Shown: in pieces, positions 54,201 through 55,043 of the stretch | How positions within the stretch are numbered: position 1 is the stretch's first letter | Layout: the number at the start of each line of letters is the position of its first letter | Origin: Sulfurimonas sp. RIFOXYB12_FULL_35_9 | GTDB lineage: Bacteria > Campylobacterota > Campylobacteria > Campylobacterales > Sulfurimonadaceae | Length of the DNA: 55,043 nt | Reading direction: 5' to 3' | Assembly: GCA_001829715.1 (NCBI GenBank) | Contig: MICC01000117.1 | Coordinates: 1 to 55,043, forward strand | The notes under the pieces: generated by a model | What the model saw: only the letters and a program-made list of their open reading frames with translations | Databases searched by the model: none | Told to the model about the DNA's origin: nothing | Translations under genes and position numbers: made by a program

Positions 54201-55004
54201 GACACAACCCACAATATGTACTTTTTTAATGAAAAAGATCAGTTCGTAAACGCAGATAACGGTGGACTTGACAATTATAAAGAGGATATAGAAAGTAAAT
54301 ACAATTGGCTTGTTCATGAAGAAGTTAACGCAACTACTTCAGAAGTCGCTGGTGTTGATTTGATGAAAAAAGTAACCGATAGCAGCGATACGTCTCTTTT
54401 TACATCCTACTTCGATTATAACACCTCTTTTGCTACAGGTTCAATGTCCGGTTTCATGATAGGAGAAGATACATCTATAAATGTTTGGATGGGCGATATC
54501 TCGGCTTTTGATACAAATGCCAGCGGTGGAAGAGGGTTGTTAACTATAACATCAGCAGCAAATGATTTAAATATTACAACACCTATCTCTATGGACGGAC
54601 TAACTCAAACAGATGCTTCAGAGACTATTCCCAGCGCCTCTTTCTTAGGGGAAGATATGCAGGCTATGATTATTGAGGGCAAAACAATTAACGGCAAAAC
54701 GTATGATTTTGCTATGGCGACACTGCCTGATACTGTAGTAGATGAAAAGTATAGCTACCAAAATGACTACACATCATGGGGTTACTGGGTTGCGACGGAA
54801 AAAGCTCCTACTGCAGGCGGCTCTTACGCGCAAGGGTATTGGGTTGCAGGATACGAAACACCAGTCGGATCAATGCCTATAGCCGAAACAATATATAACT
54901 ACAACGGTCATGTTTTAGGCACTCTAACAAACGGAACATTGGCAAGCCCTATAAAGTTGGATGAATACAACTCTTTTAAAGCAAATATAGAATTTGGGCA
55001 CTGA
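51258..55004 (+). CDS. Large secreted FecR-domain protein, C terminus probably cut by a mobile element
   Basis: 1248 residues from an ATG that starts the signal peptide MSFIMRLFILVMFLCASSLFA. A FecR domain (about 22-160, GKVSLLKGEASLERAGQ...EDKTVITLGSESEF...ATIGIRGTVIGG) is followed by a Gly/Ser/Asn/Pro-rich linker. This includes repeated PPTDP units and two tandem TCPxGTSGTYPxC modules (about 415-450). The large C-terminal region has a WGYWVATEKA / QGYWVAGYET strand pair and an NGHVLGTLTNG segment. It ends FGH exactly where a GGCACTGAC terminal sequence begins, in the middle of what looks like a beta-barrel domain. Surface or periplasmic role unknown; here FecR need not mean iron transport. 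Confidence 0.75.
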   Translation: MSFIMRLFILVMFLCASSLFASIGKVSLLKGEASLERAGQKLSLKNGIGIEEKDTIRTSKDAQIQLIFEDKTVITLGSESEFKVEEYLSETTKPKAKFKFNQGVFKTITGQIGKTAPENFTLETKTATIGIRGTVIGGVVPPPSSSAPDTIFCLGGKITATSRQTGITVNLPTGTMTVVPLNAPPAPPRQTTPQDIQQFNQSLGAPPPPAPAEGSNPPPAQSSGSSGGESGSNSNSSTQGNSESGNSGTSAAPSSGNNAPTTSMPMSMDETPTAPPPTSIPFIAQTQTAVPTAATTALQTNLQTLAQEVVVEDVAEGLGVPVEEIQQQITSGSPITPPTDSIAPPPIVPPTNPVVPPTDPITPPPTPTTVPITPPADPVIPPPTDPIIPPPADPVTPPPSGGGGEVVQTCPGGTSGTYPNCVTLTCPSGTSGTYPDCVDIPTASYTTLFSNMSALEGASETVLFPDEKEKSMVFDATNGLWKSSDNAYIVTSTDGNFSYINELSGTQTMYVKDLTQSYNPVLFKSFPTDSNASGYLSGVSGLNPIASTHYELVTGVKSVMNEYSYAIKYEQGSSYDARKWEYDSGLKLFTESYHHADSEISWEYINNFASLYSDISNPDTAYQSSLIGAISNYQLFPYINFYIHGVPDANQSLKNYGILADGGKWYFTYDKTNPNFSTTVNVYGDLPITDAIITSSDYIPFMHTTKGYPIYVVDHSGSKEMYSIKNFNSIANDMYNWVNNHFLEINTDYVTVDESNIVYFHALQENQQNVYLFYKIDENGTLIEDSRNGKVVNPITGNALNLYTNYHLELSEIQNSGAYVFGPINNPLLDNDTLPTPQTADNTMSYEDITTLPLNIYSEGAGADFRKLAIEKASWNDKPSDDSIYVYSDYGSNSNNRDFSDTSKTETFIKFPTDGNGIMMNTHFNVVQERNATSDVVKNYFTGSVTTGRVVENETDGSNKMIFKHFDTINGVITSDSTSSYDTTHNMYFFNEKDQFVNADNGGLDNYKEDIESKYNWLVHEEVNATTSEVAGVDLMKKVTDSSDTSLFTSYFDYNTSFATGSMSGFMIGEDTSINVWMGDISAFDTNASGGRGLLTITSAANDLNITTPISMDGLTQTDASETIPSASFLGEDMQAMIIEGKTINGKTYDFAMATLPDTVVDEKYSYQNDYTSWGYWVATEKAPTAGGSYAQGYWVAGYETPVGSMPIAETIYNYNGHVLGTLTNGTLASPIKLDEYNSFKANIEFGH

Positions 55005-55043
55005 CCAATTAACCATATAAGTTTTTATTGTTAAAAAATCTAG
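54997..55043 (+). mobile_element. Possible left end of a third related insertion element, running out of the window
   Basis: GGCACTGACCAATTA matches the terminal sequence GGCACTGACAAATTA of the composite transposon at 14 of 15 positions. The sequence after it differs, so it would be a related, not identical, element. It supplies the TGA stop of the FecR-domain gene. Too short to prove. Confidence 0.45.

Overview
The window comes from a low-G+C, motile Gram-negative bacterium of the Campylobacterota, probably Sulfurimonas- or Sulfuricurvum-like. The evidence is a pseB-pseC-pseF-pseG-pseH-pseI operon ending in pseA-hisH-hisF-maf as in Campylobacter, fliD/fliS with sigma28 signals, an orphan FlhB C-terminal protein (FlhX type), and a small SRP RNA with the signal-loop sequence expected for this phylum. 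The genus is inference; no rRNA or other taxonomic marker is present.

Layout. 1-14709: one long minus-strand operon for flagellin glycosylation. It makes CMP-pseudaminic acid, amidinates it (PseA with a HisH/HisF-like ammonia supply), carries a second group of sugar-modifying genes (Gfo/Idh dehydrogenase, DegT aminotransferase, acetyltransferase, methyltransferase, glycosyltransferase-like protein) and ends with a Maf transferase. A near-perfect sigma54 site lies upstream of pseB. 14773-17378: fliD (minus) diverges from fliS, a FliT-position gene and a small HPt protein; sigma28 sites are visible in the divergent gap.

17379-24516: a 7.1-kb composite transposon, defined by outer inverted ends GGCACTGACAAATTA and a perfect 8-bp target duplication TTTCGCAC, inserted exactly at the stop codon of the HPt gene. 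It carries a response regulator receiver joined through a G10 tract to an out-of-frame HD-GYP phosphodiesterase, a very large hybrid histidine kinase, and a REC-PAS-GGDEF diguanylate cyclase. This is the most novel item in the window: a mobile cyclic-di-GMP switch whose degradative arm looks phase-variable. The ffs RNA follows directly.

24720-31619: MacAB/TolC-type efflux operon with its own OmpR-family two-component system, preceded by a three-EF-hand protein; PhoP-like TGTTAC repeats lie upstream of both the regulator and the EF-hand gene. 31740-41408: type I restriction-modification operon (hsdR-hsdS-...-hsdM) carrying three guest genes: a PHP-domain SMC-like ATPase, a small acidic protein and a RhuM protein. 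41613-43617: FliK-like protein, FlhX and a small conserved protein. 43750-47832: SulP transporter, a toxin-antitoxin cassette flanked by a 13-bp direct repeat, YwbE and DbpA. 47820-51165: a metallopeptidase, an active-looking CHASE-PAS-GGDEF cyclase and a degenerate GGDEF protein. 51258-55004: a large secreted FecR-domain protein whose end coincides with another copy of the transposon-like terminal sequence.

The window links motility at several levels: flagellin sugar synthesis, filament cap and chaperone, hook-length control, and at least four cyclic-di-GMP proteins.
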